From Cliona cf. orientalis (taxonomy: Eukaryota; Porifera; Demospongiae; Clionaida; Clionaidae), in contig OZ005694.1 of NCBI GenBank assembly GCA_963930775.1, positions 186,001 through 250,000 of the forward strand: a DNA stretch of 64,000 bases. Reading direction: 5' to 3'. The first letter of the stretch is position 1; the number at the start of each line of letters is the position of its first letter. The position numbers and the translations under genes were made by a program. Positions 37,701-49,612 of this stretch are shown piece by piece. A model generated the notes under the pieces. It was not told the DNA's origin and did not search any database. It was given only the letters and a program-made list of their open reading frames with translations.

Positions 37701-38400
37701 ATTGAAGGGTAAGTGTAGGTCGTAGGTAGACTACCAATCTGTAGGCAAAAACTGACGCCAAAAACATTTAAGTGGTTGGGCCACACCGAGTGTGGACTAA
37801 CGCCTCTAAACATCGTTCGAGTCAACTTTAGCTGGGCCAGGAGAAGCATCTACAGGTAAGAAGAAGGCTAGAACAGACTAGAAATCTCTAAATATCTCAG
37901 TTTATGAGATACAGAGAGCTGTATTTCATGTTTATTTAGAAAACAGTATCACAAAACATTGTAAACAAATTCTGAATATTTCCAATTACAAATTAACAGT
38001 TTACCCTGTGTACACACCTCCAAAAAAATTGATTCGGTATTGAGAGCTAGCTTGTTTGTTGGCTTTCTCCTAGATATTCAATGACATTTGAACAAACTCG
38101 ATTATGCTGCATGATCATGAGGTATTATGATAATATATTATAAATCACAATACCATGCTCTTACGACTGCTTGATTAACTGAATCTCATGCATGGGGCTC
38201 CCAAGGTTTCTATAGAGATATGCATACAGTTATTGTGATTGCAGCACAACAGGATGCCTAATATCACCTTGTTTGCATCGTATACACCAGGTATGTAGCA
38301 GCTGGTGTGGTAACAGAACACACACACACAGAACGACTACCATACCCCTCGCACATGTGCAGAGGGTTAATTAATACAAGCTAGACAGCAATGGACAAGT
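34790..38400. repeat. Two copies of a 1-2 kb dispersed family
   Basis: 34790-35760 and 36560-38060 are copies of a family also present at 40985-43330 and 53620-54950. Shared landmarks are the GTGGAGGAATTAACTCAAAAC segment and the TAGGCTGGGAAGCCCTTACA segment. The stretch between (35760-36560) and the tail hold shorter repeats. Non-coding as far as I can see. Confidence 0.6.
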
Positions 38401-38768
38401 TCACTGCTTTAGATGACACAACTGTTACAGTGAACCAAGAATCTTCAACAGAATCTACTGAGACTCACAGCTTCTGACCAGGTTGCTACATAATGCCACA
38501 ACCCACTCCACAGGCCAGGCTATAGTCTAGAGGACTAGAAAAGGTTCAGCTAATGTAGAAGTGCTACACGTAAAAGAGGCTGAAGGGAACTCACATGCAG
38601 TGATATTAATGAAGAATGGGAATCAGGTTCATTCAGAGCACATGAACAAAGGCAGGAGAGGTAACCAGTTATTAAAAGCACAATCACTACAATACAACAC
38701 AATACATATGATTTATTTGGAAATTATGCCAAGACTGAGCAATAATTTCACACCAATTATTACTGAGT

Positions 38769-39158
38769 GCTATGCAGTGTTTCCTCTAGGACTGAATTCA
38801 AACAGGGTGGTTGAGTGCTAACATTACTATCATTGAATATTAATTATGGGATATTATATTGATCATGAAGAGGGAGGGAATGATTTGCTTTTGCACTTTG
38901 CAATGTGCACTTGGATAATCACTGTGTATGCACAATCCACTATGTGTGCAAGTGCTATGTACACTAGTACAACCACATTTTAACCACTAGTAGTGTGTCT
39001 CTGAGCTGATTGTGGGAAGCCAAAGATACACACAACTCTTGGGAGCTACTACTGTACTGCAAACCACTGTTGCAGCTGTCAGCATTTTTGCAAATCAGCC
39101 ACTCACAAACAGGGCGGGGCGCCCCTTTTCAAGTATAGTAGCGGAAACACTGGCTATG
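38769..39158. mobile_element. hAT-like MITE with 6-bp target duplication
   Basis: A 378-bp insert (38775-39152) begins CAGTGTTTCCTCTAGG and ends TAGCGGAAACACTG, flanked by GCTATG on both sides. The related copy at 31186 reads GTGCTATGAATGATGCC without it. CAGTGTTTCC ends are hAT-like; a 6-bp duplication fits the hAT6 group better than the usual 8 bp. Confidence 0.8.
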
Positions 39159-39259
39159 AATGATGCCTCAAGTAGGACTGGTAACCACAACTCTCTTTCA
39201 TCCACAGCTATTATTATAGCAACATTGTGATTGGTAAAGATTCTGAATACTATTGCTGT

Positions 39260-39700
39260 ACTGTGGTCAATGCAGTTTGTACATGTGAAACACAATTCAC
39301 CTCATTTCCTAATACAGTATAGCTACAATACCAGGAGATTTAAAGTCTCTAGTGCAAGCATATATAGTAGTTATAGAGACACAACCAAAAATACACCCGA
39401 ATCACTGGGAGTAGGTTTTGCAATGAAATATATAACGTTGAATGTGAAAGCTGTGTACTCATCACTTGCGTAAATACGTGGCTCAGCCCATGTCAAAGAG
39501 CTAAATGGCAGCCTATATGCTTAAACAAGAGTAGCAGTAAATAGCAAGTTTTGATAGATAAGACTAAACTCGTCAGGTACAGTAGGAGGCATAAAAACAG
39601 TGATGTTTCCATCCAGTATTGCTAGTTAGTGTGATGGGTGTAGCTGGCTCCCCCTCAAAATCACTGCCCCATCATACTAGCCTAGGCTTAAATGACCACC
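39260..39700. repeat. Dispersed 0.45-kb unit, copy 6
   Basis: Same unit as at 3957. Followed by 39700-40370 with further pieces related to 4.3 and 12.2 kb. Confidence 0.6.
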
Positions 39701-40399
39701 TAAAGAATAAACTAGAACTCTCTAGCACCGTATATGCTCAAATACCGGCAGATTTGAAGTCTCTAGCACATGCACGTATAGTAGTCATGGAGGCATAACC
39801 AAAAATACACCTAGATCTGTTTTATAATGCTATAACCAGAGATACAGCCTTCCAGTGATCCTCTAATACTGACTATTGAAAAATTAAATAAAATTAATAT
39901 TATGATTGGGTTGTAAATATACTTATTCACACAATAATCAACACCAATTATGGACATGTACTTCAATATGCCCCTCACTGAAGTTAGATGAAGAGAAATG
40001 AGCAGATGATGAATAGTATGTGGAACATAATGGCTTACACACCACACAGCACTACACAAGCCAGATCGAATGAAACAGAATATCCAAGAAGGGAGTACCA
40101 CAGCATATGAAGCCATGCCAAACAACCATGTCTTACAATAGACTGCTCAATGAAACCGACCGGGCTGGGGAGAGAATGTTTAGTGGTGTAAAATTAATCA
40201 CCCACTGTGGTCTTGTGTGATCACATAAGAGTGTATGCACAAACATAACGGATCCTCGAGATCAAACAAACTACAAACAATAGGAATTAATGAGTGCTAA
40301 TTATTTGATTGTTTGTGCATATTCACACACACTATTATGTGTGAGTACAGTATTTGGACTATCAACAAAATTAATCACTAAAGGTAAGCCGTTTCTACA

Positions 40400-40760
40400 T
40401 GTGAAACACAAACGCACCACAATTCACCTCATTTCCTAATACAGTATAGCCACAATATCAGCAGATTTTAAGTTTCTATCACATGTACGTATACATATAG
40501 TAGTCATGGAGACACGACCGAAAATATACCTGGGTCACTGGGAGTAGGTTTTGCAATGAAATATTGCTATATTATGTTGAATGCAAAAGTTATCATGGCC
40601 CAGCCCATGTCAATCATCTGAATAACTGCCAAAATACTTAAACGAGTGTAGCAGCCAAAATTTAAGTTTTGATAGAGAAGATTAAACTGGTTAGATACAG
40701 TAGAAGGTAAAATAACAGTGACTTTTCCATACAGTACTACTAGTTAAATGGTGTCTTTTT
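40400..40760. repeat. Dispersed 0.45-kb unit, copy 7 (truncated)
   Basis: Joined at about 40755 to sequence homologous to the start of copy 1 (positions 15-300). Confidence 0.6.
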
Positions 40761-43340
40761 GGCCCATGACTGGGCCCCTCTGAATCTCATTATCAGCCTA
40801 CCATAATCTTGTTGTTATTTACATAGCTAGTTTGGTTGCTAGGCAACGGTCAATAATTTACAACGTCTGCTATTAATAAATTTTTTGTAGGTAGCACTAG
40901 CTAATCCAGATAGCTAACCCCAGTATCCCATAGGAAGAAATGTTGCTTATTCTCATGTGATTAGGATCAATAATATTAATGTTGAAATGTGATTCCCATG
41001 CATGGTGTAGACACCGGGGGGAAGGGGGGGGGGGGTTGGGGGCTGAAGAACCCTCAGATTTCAGGCTCTACTTTATATTTATTGGAAAGGATTGTTCACT
41101 TGTATCAAAATTTAATGTTGGCTGTTATCAGTCTAAAACCCAAACCAAACCCAAACCTCCACCATATCAAAAAGTTTTGTACTACCAGTGATCATGCTTA
41201 CTAGTGTGCTAACACAATAAAGATGGTGTGAGTAGGCGTGACTGGCTATGATTGACGCCTCCGTTCTACATATCCTCCACTGTATTGTATTACGAAGGAA
41301 GATTTCCGAATGTCCCAGCTTCTGAAAGAATCGGCAGAAAGGCCATAATAGATGAGATCACCGCTCCTGTTCCCTGTAAATCTCCGTTCTTTCAGGTTCC
41401 TGATGGTGCCCTATTTTTTTTCTTGCAAGCCTCTGTACTCGAGATATTAACGCGGAAAAGCGGGACACTCCCGATTTTTCCATATATGCTAATATTAAAT
41501 TTTTGCGCAAAATCGGCAGAGAGACAAAGCTCCTCCTACTTGTATGTTTGGTATTGGTGCATAGCTAGTGATGCAAAGAAAGTGATGCTGGCCTATTTTT
41601 TTTTATATGGTGCACCTGGAAGCAGAAAATGGCAAAGAACAAATCTATTTCCATAGAGATAATACATTGACTGAATGTGTCATTTGTGTGAAAAAGTGTG
41701 AGCTTGAGCAAATGATCACCAACTTCTTGATATGTACCAAATTGATGAGATTTTTTCTCCTCAAAAGTATATTTTTATGACATTCTTAATTTCACACGCT
41801 TCATGCGCAATCATTGTTAGTGCCCCCCCCCCCCCATTACAAAATATAATAATTGTGGCTACACCCTATGATGTTATGAAGTCAACTAGCTACTATCAAG
41901 TTGAACTTGATTAGAGAGTAAGTATGCCACTAGCATTATCACAGCGTTGTGTCTTAAATTTTGTTCTATACAAGCTAGTAACTCTATAATAAAAATTATA
42001 ATATTATGTATGGCATGGAACTTGTTTTCAAGTTTATAAATAGAAATTTGATAAATACACAATATATTGATATGCAGTACGTGCACATGTTGATAACAAA
42101 TAATTCACATTAGCTTTTGAGTGAATAATATTATGATACATACATGATGATTGCACATACATACCTTAACGACATGTTTGTTTACGAGTACTAAAGTTAG
42201 CAAAATTGGTGATTTGCCTGCTACAATTAATTTTGAACATATAGAATAACTTACTAAAATGAGTACTCACAAAACGCACTATTCCCAAAATCCACTAAAA
42301 TTTGTACCTGCAAATAATCATAGCTCTAAGGTACATGCTGCAGCTCTATGTGGTTGTAGCTAGCTATTAACTTTGTTATCAATTATATTTTTATTCCCAA
42401 CTCTATGAGCTTTCTTCTATTAGGCTCATGATGGTACACAGCTATAGGAACACAATAACAATCTACACATAATTCAGTGACAAATGCACATACTAAAATA
42501 TGTTATGTCATCTATGCATGTACTCACATAGAAATGAGACTTCCAATATAATAGATATGGAGAACGTAAACATAAGATCTACGATGATGAATTGGTGCTA
42601 ATTTACACTGAAAGCATTGTACTAGATTTATAAATCATACGGTTATGTCAGCTAGCAGTGGAGGAATTAACTCAAAACTAATCAGAGGAAAGAGAACAGT
42701 AATGAATTAGGTTAGATTTTGCAGTGGTGACTCCAGCCTCCTAACAATGGTTTCCTAGGCTCCATGGCCAAGCCAATTAAGACTACACTGATTATAATCA
42801 ATAATATTATTACTAAGAGCAGTGGTGAATCCTTATTATAGTATTAATAGTGATAGGCTGGGAAGCCCTTACAACAGATTGAACATGCAAGCAAAAAGAA
42901 TAGGGAAAGAATTGGTTCCCTATATAATAATATTAATATGCATGCATTATGCTAATAATGAAGTATACCCTTTCTTTGCATTGGAGGGTAAGTGTAGGTC
43001 ATAGGTAGACTACCAATTTGTAGGCAAAAACTGACGCCAAAAACATTTAAGTGTTTGGGCCACCACCGAGTGTGGACTAAAGCCTCTAAACATAATTCGA
43101 GCTGGGCCAGGAGAAGCATCTACAGATAAGAAGAAGGCTAGAACAGATTAGAAGTCTATAACTATCTCTGTTTATGAGATATTATTTCATGCTCATTAAT
43201 TATTCGTAAAACAGTATCCATTAACCTTAAAACATTGCAAATAATTTCTGAGTATTTTCAATTCCTCATTCCAACAACAAACTAACAGGTTCCCTTGTGT
43301 ACAACACTTCCTATAAATTTGATTCAGTATTGAGAGCTAG
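40760..43340. repeat. Copy of the 34.8/36.6/53.6-kb repeat family
   Basis: Aligns with 53340-54950 except for an insert at about 41185-41735. A mixed G tract lies at 41017-41039. Non-coding apart from the insert's open frame. Confidence 0.6.
41185..41735. other. Unique insert with a 134-codon frame
   Basis: Absent from the related copies at 36.7 and 53.7 kb. GTGATCAT near 41190 and ATGATCAC near 41712 could be element ends. A plus-strand frame, 41252-41656, begins MTPPFYISSTVLYYEGRFPN and contains PASERIGRKAIIDEI, but I recognise no domain and codon evidence is weak. Probably an uncharacterised repeat. Confidence 0.35.
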
Positions 43341-43716
43341 TAGAGGCATGCCATTATCCCTATGATGTGTAATCTCAAATGAGACGTAGATTCACACAAA
43401 TTTGGCACACTTTCATGGTATTTGAGTAGAATGCGCTTCTGATTGTAAATCATGCCAAGCTTACACAAACAACTCATTCATGTGATTATTACGTATGGGA
43501 TTTACTATTCACACAGGATGGTCCCAGCTCATGTGATCATTAATTTTATGACAATAACTGCTGGTGGTTGAAATTGCTAGTCACAGGAGCAAACCACACT
43601 TCCTTTCAATAGCATGACATTATGCTTGTCTATTGTTATAGGAAGCGCAGATATTATGACTGCTAGCATTAGTTACCAATTCATTGATTAATTATTCACA
43701 CATGTCAATGCACTAG

Positions 43717-44510
43717 TTGTGTCTGTGTGTCTGTCACCCCTTACAATTACTGGGCTATATAAAAGCCCCTGACATGTATTCAGACACACCCTACAGCGAA
43801 GTAACAAAAGCTTATTGGGCGCAGTGGAAGAGCTTCGAGTTGAAGGATGGAGTCCTCTACCGCCTCTTGGAAACTCCTGCAGGAGATAGAGTCATGAAAC
43901 AGCTGATCCTCCCCAAGAAGCTGAGACCTAGTGTGCTACACCAACTCCATTGTTCCTCGACAGCTGGTCACCTTGGAGTCGACAAAACTCGAGGAAAAGT
44001 ACGGGAGCGATTCTATTGGGCACCATGCAGCAAAAATGTCGAAGCCTTCTGCAATAATTGCAACCTATGTGCTTCCAGGAGGGATCCAGCAAGGAAGATA
44101 CGAGCCCCACTAAGCCAGTACAACGTTGGAGCATCCATGGAGCAGCTGGCTATTGACATTCTCGAACCACTTCCGCAAAGCAAACAAGGCAACAAATACA
44201 TCTTGATCGCAGCCGACTACTTCATCAAGTGGGTGGAAGCCTATCCCATGGTGAACCAGGAGGCAGTCACAGTGGCTGAAGTTTTAATTCCAGAATTCAC
44301 CAGCAGATTCGAAGTCCCTCTGATCCTGCACTCTGACCAGGGACGGAATTTTGAGAGTGCTGTGTCTTCAGAGATGTGCTTTTAGAGATGTGCAAGCTGC
44401 GAGTCACTAAAATCAGGACCACTCACATCCACCCACAGTCTGACAGTATGGTGGAATGCTTTAACCGTACCCTTGAGGCTCAACTCTCAAAATTTGTTAA
44501 GGATCACCAA
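43717..44510 (+). pseudogene. Ty3/gypsy integrase fragment
   Basis: A 222-codon frame with a gypsy-type integrase: upstream ELKDGVLYRLL, a zinc site of the HHCC type (LHCSSTAGHLGVDKTRGK followed by FCNNCNLCASRR), then the catalytic core with LAIDILEPLP (first Asp) and LILHSDQGRNFES (second Asp). The frame then breaks at 44385. The third catalytic motif is still visible in another frame at about 44430-44490 (HPQSDSMVECFNRTLEAQLS) with the glutamate, and an in-frame stop follows. Gag, protease, reverse transcriptase and LTRs are not present. It is a dead fragment, cut at its 3' side by a Tc1/mariner piece. Confidence 0.88.
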
Positions 44511-44529
44511 TAAGACTGGGATCTCAAGG

Positions 44530-44926
44530 AATCTCTCGCAGGGGTGCTACTCACGTGATATTCACTGGAATTCTTACAGCAACTCTATGTCTATCTAGAA
44601 GAATAATCTCCTGTCATTCTTGGAGGCTGCATATTCAGATGGCCATGCAAGACAATGATCCCAAGCACACCAGTCAGTATGCTCAGTGGTGGTATGAAAA
44701 CAAGGAGATCAATTGGTGGAAAACACCAGCATCGAGCCCTGATCTTAACCCAATTGAGCATATGTGGCACACATTGAAGGAATTCCAGTGCATCAAGTAC
44801 AAACCTCGCAACCTACCTGAACTAAAACAAGGTATAAAAGCATTTTGGGAATCACTAACTCCCGTAATCTGTAGCAAAGTAATTCCCAAGGTTGTAGAAG
44901 TCAATGTAGGACCATTTGGTTATTAA
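44530..44926 (+). pseudogene. Tc1/mariner transposase C-terminal half
   Basis: From about 44530 the reading frames match a Tc1-type DDE transposase, with frame changes before 44650. The clean part shows MQDNDPKHTSQYAQWWYENK (second catalytic Asp) and TPASSPDLNPIEHMWHTLKE (the third acidic residue in NPIE), then a tail ending VNVGPFGY and TAA at 44924. The N-terminal helix-turn-helix DNA-binding half is missing and I found no terminal repeats. It abuts the gypsy fragment without a gap, so one element inserted into or recombined with the other. Confidence 0.88.
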
Positions 44927-45097
44927 TTTTGTCCTTTTTTTTATTTAGTTCTCAATGTGTGTACATGTACATTATCTACTTTATTGTGATTATTTTCAGT
45001 GGTGGGTGGGGATCACTCTCACTTTTGAATAAGTGTTCTTTAGACATCTGTATTGGTATGAAAAATAGGATCATATATCAATTTGTTTAGGCCTTTA

Positions 45098-45560
45098 TTA
45101 CTTAGTTTGTTTAATGTGCCTAATTAATGTGCCTAATCGGCATATCCATAAGTATTCGTGTCGTTTTAACCAGAGCTCTGTATTAGTTTCATGGGTCGGT
45201 GCCTGGGCTAAGATTTGGAATCTAATTTTCTTGTAGTCGTGGTTTTCTTGTTTGATGTGGTTGATCATAGGGCCTTCATTTAAGTGTTCGGATATTCTAT
45301 TTATGATGTCCCTGGTGGTGTAGCCTACATATTGTGCTCCATAACCAGGAGTTGTGCATATAATAAGGTATATAACATTTTTGGATTTACAGTTAAAGAA
45401 TTGCTTAGGGTGGGGTAGGTTTATTGGAACTTTGTGTTTAAGGGTTGTGCTTTCTGCAAAGCATCTTGTTATTAATAAGGGGCATATTGCACATGCATGA
45501 CAGCAGCGTTTAATGGGGTTTCTGACATTTTGTAGTGTATTGTTGAATATGGTGTGTGGG
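45098..45560 (-). pseudogene. Penelope-like GIY-YIG endonuclease domain
   Basis: An open minus-strand frame of about 150 codons, without its own start because it is the end of a longer protein. First a Cys-rich linker, IKRCCHACAICPLL, then CKSKNVIYLIIC (the GIY-like strand) and GAQYVGYTTRDIINRISEHL (the YIG-like strand with catalytic Arg and the following His), then ETNTELWLKRHEYLWICR with the metal-binding Glu, and stop TAA at 45100-45098. Upstream, at about 45630-45720, is the family's EPPVIAYRNNPSLRHKLV block, ended by a nearby stop. The domain itself looks undamaged and would nick target DNA. Confidence 0.88.
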
Positions 45561-45996
45561 TATCCGATAGGTAAAGATTGTGTGGTATGTTCGGGTTTAC
45601 TGGCATTTGGTTGTGTGTTTAGGTTCTGGTTGCTCGGACTAGTTTGTGTCGTAGGGATGGGTTATTTCTGTATGCTATTACTGGGGGTTCCGGGAAAATA
45701 TGGCTCAATTTTCAATTATCTTTGGATTAATTTCCAGTATTTTTTGAATGTTTGTTTAAGTCGTTGAGTGTCATCTCAAAGTTGTGTGACAAAGACCAAT
45801 TTCTTTTTATTGTTTTTCGGTTTTCCTTTGAATAAGATCTGGTGTCTTTGATTAAATTTGACGGCATTGATATGTGGCAAGATTTGTTTGTGTTCATATC
45901 CTCTTTATAAAAGTCTGTTTGTTAGTTTTTGTCTCATATTTCGGAACTCTCTCTCATCTGAATTCATTCTTAGGTATCTGTTGACTTCGCCTTTGC

Positions 45997-47660
45997 TTAT
46001 GGCGTTATTTGTGGTTGGGGGTGGCATGAGGATGCATGGATGTATAATTGTTTGTTGGTTGGTTTTATGTGGGTTCGTACGTTTAGGATCTGATTTCTGT
46101 CAAATCGGTCACCATTATACATGGTTATGTCCAGGAATGTGAGTTCTGTTTCACTTAATTCGTATGTGAATTTGATTGTGTGGTGTAATTGGTTGATTGT
46201 ATTCATGTATGTTGTGAATTCGGATGCAGATCCGGTCCAGATGACAAAAATGTCATCTATGAACCTTTTCCATAGCATTATGTGTGCATGGTTTGCCTAA
46301 TTCATTCAAATTTTCTTCTAATTTCCCATAAATAGGTTTGCATATGCTGGTGCCATTTTCGTACTCATTGCTGTTCCTTGGATTTGCAGGTAATATTTAT
46401 TGTTGAATTCAAATACATTATTTTTTAGGACTACCGTATTTCTTCTAAAAATTCGGCCCTTCTAATTATTCGGCACCCTTTACCGAATGATTGAATATAG
46501 TCTCTAATTTTTCGTCAAAGGTCGTCAAGCGTATATGCTATAAACGGGATTGGAATGCGCACGCAGACAGAATGTTGAATATTAACCTCTAAAAATTCGG
46601 CGAAGCTAAAGCAATATTATTATTTTCATGCCGAATTTTTAGAAGAAATACGGTATATCAATCAATTCAACTAAAACGTCTGGTATTGGTTGTTTGGGTC
46701 GTGTGTAATTATCTGGATTGTTTTGTAGATATATAGTATAATACACTTTGTTTACCATCACCGTGTGGAACGTTGATGTACAGTGAGGATATATCTATGG
46801 ATGCTAGTAAACAATTTGAGGGTATTTTTTTATGGTTTCTATTAATTTGAGGAATTCCGTTGAGTCTCTCAGATATGAAGGGAGGTTTTTTACATGTGGT
46901 TGTGGCCATCTATCGACAAATTGTGATATGGGTTCTGTGATACTGTTACAACTGGATACGATTGGTCTTATTCCCATGGGATTCTTGTGAATTTTTTTCA
47001 AGAAGTAAAGTCTGGATGTGCGTGTCTGTTTTGGAGGTTTGCAAAATTCAAACCATGCTTGTTTTAATAAACCATTATTTTTCAATGCTTTAAGTTTTTC
47101 TGTGATTAGTTCCTTTAGTTTGGGAGAGATGTCTATGTGTAATGGTTCGTATACGTTAAGATTGTTTAGGTGTAGCTACCATTGCATTACTAATGTATTC
47201 ATCTCTGTCTTCTACGACTATCGTTGAGCTTTTATCGGCTTTGTTTATTACTATACGAGGGTTATTGATTAGCTCTGAGAGCTAATCTCTCTTTTCTGGT
47301 TAGGGTTAGGTTGTCCTGCTTGTCTTGTTTATGTTTGTCTGTATTCAGCATTTCTACTCCAACTATATGTAGAAAAGTGTCTAGGGTACCATTGTCGGAC
47401 AACCTTTCTGGGTCATAAGTGTGATTACGTTTTGGTGCAAATGGATCTTTAGGTTCTGTATATTTCTTTTGTGGTCTATTGGTTGTTCTTAGTTCATATA
47501 TAGTCTTTAGTCTGTGCATGAAATTCCTAATGTCTGTATGTAGTGTCTGTATATGTAGGCTCTTAGGTTTGGGTATAAATTTTAGACCTTTTCTAAGAAC
47601 ATTTTTCTGGGAATCTGTCAGGGTTGTTTGTTTTGCTAATATGACTAAAGAGACATCATC
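45997..47660 (-). pseudogene. Penelope-like reverse transcriptase, interrupted
   Basis: Motifs in order on the minus strand: VLRKGLKFIPKPKSLHIQ; NPRIVINKADKSSTIVVEDR near 47240; RLYFLKKIHKNPMGIRPIVS; LLASIDISSLYINVPHGDG (motif A); then the MITE at 46432-46655; then [20 protein letters not shown] (motif B) and KRFIDDIFVIW (catalytic motif C, about 46255), followed by ELTFLDITMYNGDRF. Together these are the full telomerase-like reverse transcriptase of a Penelope-like element. Frame changes occur near 46300 and 46760, and around 47190. The protein is otherwise well preserved, so inactivation was fairly recent. Confidence 0.88.
46432..46655. mobile_element. TA-flanked MITE inserted in the Penelope-like element
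   Basis: 26-bp perfect inverted repeats (TACCGTATTTCTTCTAAAAA and six more bases at 46432-46457; complement at 46630-46655). Counting TA as target duplication, the body is 220 bp and begins CCGTATTTC. TA targets fit the Tc1/mariner group. It splits the reverse transcriptase between motifs A and B, and the coding sequence resumes on the other side. Confidence 0.88.
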
Positions 47661-48594
47661 CTTAGTGTCTGTAATGTGGTTAATTATAATGTTATTATCT
47701 GTATGAATGTTTTGGCACTCAATATTGTCATGGTTAGTATTGTGTGAAATGGTATTAGTTTGTATAAGTTTCTGTCTATGTCTTTTTTCTGTATATTGTT
47801 CGTTTCTTTAATGTCCGTCTTGAGGTGCGCCCTTCATTGGAAAGCCTTTCCGTTGGTGGGGCCCTTTCCTCTGCTCGATTGTTCTGGTTGTTGTTGATAC
47901 ATGTATGGGTACTGTCGTCGCTGTTCCAGTGGTCCGTTTTTTGAGTATGTATTAATGAGTCCAGTTAGGGCTTCCATAAAGTCTGTGGGTGGACTTTGTT
48001 GTAGAGATGAGGCTGTTTGGGTGTAGGAGATTATAGACATTTGAAAGGACTGCGAGAAACAAAAGGTTAATAATCATAATGAATGATTTGTGCATGTGTG
48101 TGGGGGTGACATGCTGAAATATTGTGAGGGAGCGAAATGGCTGCTGTTCCTTTATCTTGATCAGGAGCAGTATACATGTGCTGGTGGTATAGACCCTCAT
48201 TCTCTCTTCATTGGATCGGGCTATAGGTGAATGTGTCCATATCCTCACTTCATCTAGCCACATAGGACTATTGCAATATAAAATTATTATGATAATATTG
48301 CATGATATTATGAATTATTGTGTTAGCAGTAATAATGACATTGTGTGTGCAGGTATGTTATTCACTTCACTGTACTTGTTGAATAGTAATCATCATTATA
48401 GAATAGTCATGACTGTACTGTACAAAAACATGGAGGGTCAAATCTGGCCATGGTCTTCACAAAAATGGGCAAAGGTACAAAGTTGGAATGCAAAATACTT
48501 GACGTAATTGATTAAAGAACAAAGGCTTAAGGCGCTTACGTAGTGTTTACCGTTCAAAGGTCGTTTAGTTTGACAGGTGTTGATGCTCACTGAT

Positions 48595-48604
48595 GCCTAT
48601 AAAA
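48595..48604 (+). promoter_or_regulatory. TATA box of the BEN-like gene
   Basis: CTATAAAAGC about 100 bp before the ATG at 48701. A TTTTAGTCAGC initiator-like sequence lies 20-30 bp further on. The ATG at 48593 overlaps this box, so it cannot be the true start. Confidence 0.6.
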
Positions 48605-49142
48605 GCTAAGGGGGATTTTAGTCAGCTGTTCTACAGTTTCTCCAGAGAAATCTCCTGCGATCCTGAAACTCTTCTATTCATCAACACAACCCACGTCACC
48701 ATGATTACTGATCGTCAGAAGTTACTGGCCGCTGTCCAGGCCACAGGTGCTAGCTATTTTATTATCAAGTTCTCTGAGGATCAGTGCATATCCGCGATTC
48801 CATCTAAGAGGATCGTCGAGCCAGCAGCTGGTGCACTTGCTACTGGTGATTCTTGCGTCGTTCGTTGGACAGATGGCTGCCGGTACGAGACAAAAGTGCT
48901 AGAAATCGCCCAGGACTACGCCACTGCCAAGATGTTCGAAAGGCAACACCTTCGGAAGAGCAGTCACCAGCACCTCCTCTGCGAAAAAAGGCCAAGCTAG
49001 CAAAGCAGGGGACAGCATCTACAGCTGTCAAAGGGAAGAGCAAACAACCATCGAAAACAAAGAGAAAAGGGAACAATCTTCCACCGCCACCACCAAAGCC
49101 TCGAAAGGAGAACGATAAGTTTGTGATGGAAGTTGGTTCACA

Positions 49143-49182
49143 GCCCCCCCCCCCCCACCCCCCCCCCCCCCCCCCCCCCCCG
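49143..49182. repeat. Poly-C tract in exon 1
   Basis: C run broken by a single A at about 49157, encoding polyproline. Its exact length decides whether the flanking frames join. Confidence 0.85.
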
Positions 49183-49216
49183 AAATTTGTCCCTCCAGCA
49201 GACAACAAACCTTCCC

Positions 49217-49612
49217 CAGCAATCTTCCAAGCAAGTAGCTAGTCCCAGTGAACGTTAACAGCCAGCCAATAAATAGCCTTCTTGGAGATCTTCAAAGCCA
49301 GCAGCTGGTCCCAACATAGATAATAGAGGTCCCAATGAACAGCCAGTCAATAGAGAGCCTTCTCAGCAATCTTCAAGGCAAGAAGCTAGTCCGAGTGAAT
49401 AGCCAGCCAATCAAAAGCCTTCTCAGAGATCTTCTGAGACAGCAGCTTTTCCCAATGAACAGTCAGCCAATGGGGAGCCTTCTCAGCAATCTTCAAGGCA
49501 AGAAGCTAGTCCTAGTGAACAGCCAGCCAATCAAGAGCTTTCTCAGAGATCTTCAAAGATAGCAGCTAGTCCCAATGAACAGCGAGTCAATGGGGAGCCT
49601 TCTTAGTAATCT
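49217..49612 (+). repeat. 60-bp tandem coding repeats
   Basis: About six to seven units with an exact 60-bp period from 49320 on, each encoding 20 residues of the type SQQSSRQEASPSEQPANQE. Alternate units are most alike, suggesting a 120-bp higher-order repeat. In some units CAG or CAA is replaced by TAG or TAA. Confidence 0.85.

Larger units (their letters stand above)
45098..48040 (-). mobile_element. Penelope-like retroelement with GIY-YIG endonuclease
   Basis: Read right to left: an N-terminal region (48040-47660, doubtful), LTDSQKNVLRKGLKFIPKP (about 47600), the reverse transcriptase motifs, a Cys-rich linker and a C-terminal GIY-YIG nuclease ending at 45098. This order (reverse transcriptase then GIY-YIG) defines endonuclease-bearing Penelope-like elements, which prime reverse transcription at the nicked target. 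A few frame changes and a MITE at 46432 break it. I did not find terminal repeats. Confidence 0.9.

Noticed and set aside
48593-48700. Upstream ATG of the BEN-like gene
   Set aside because: It overlaps the TATA box; the ATG at 48701 has the better context and distance.
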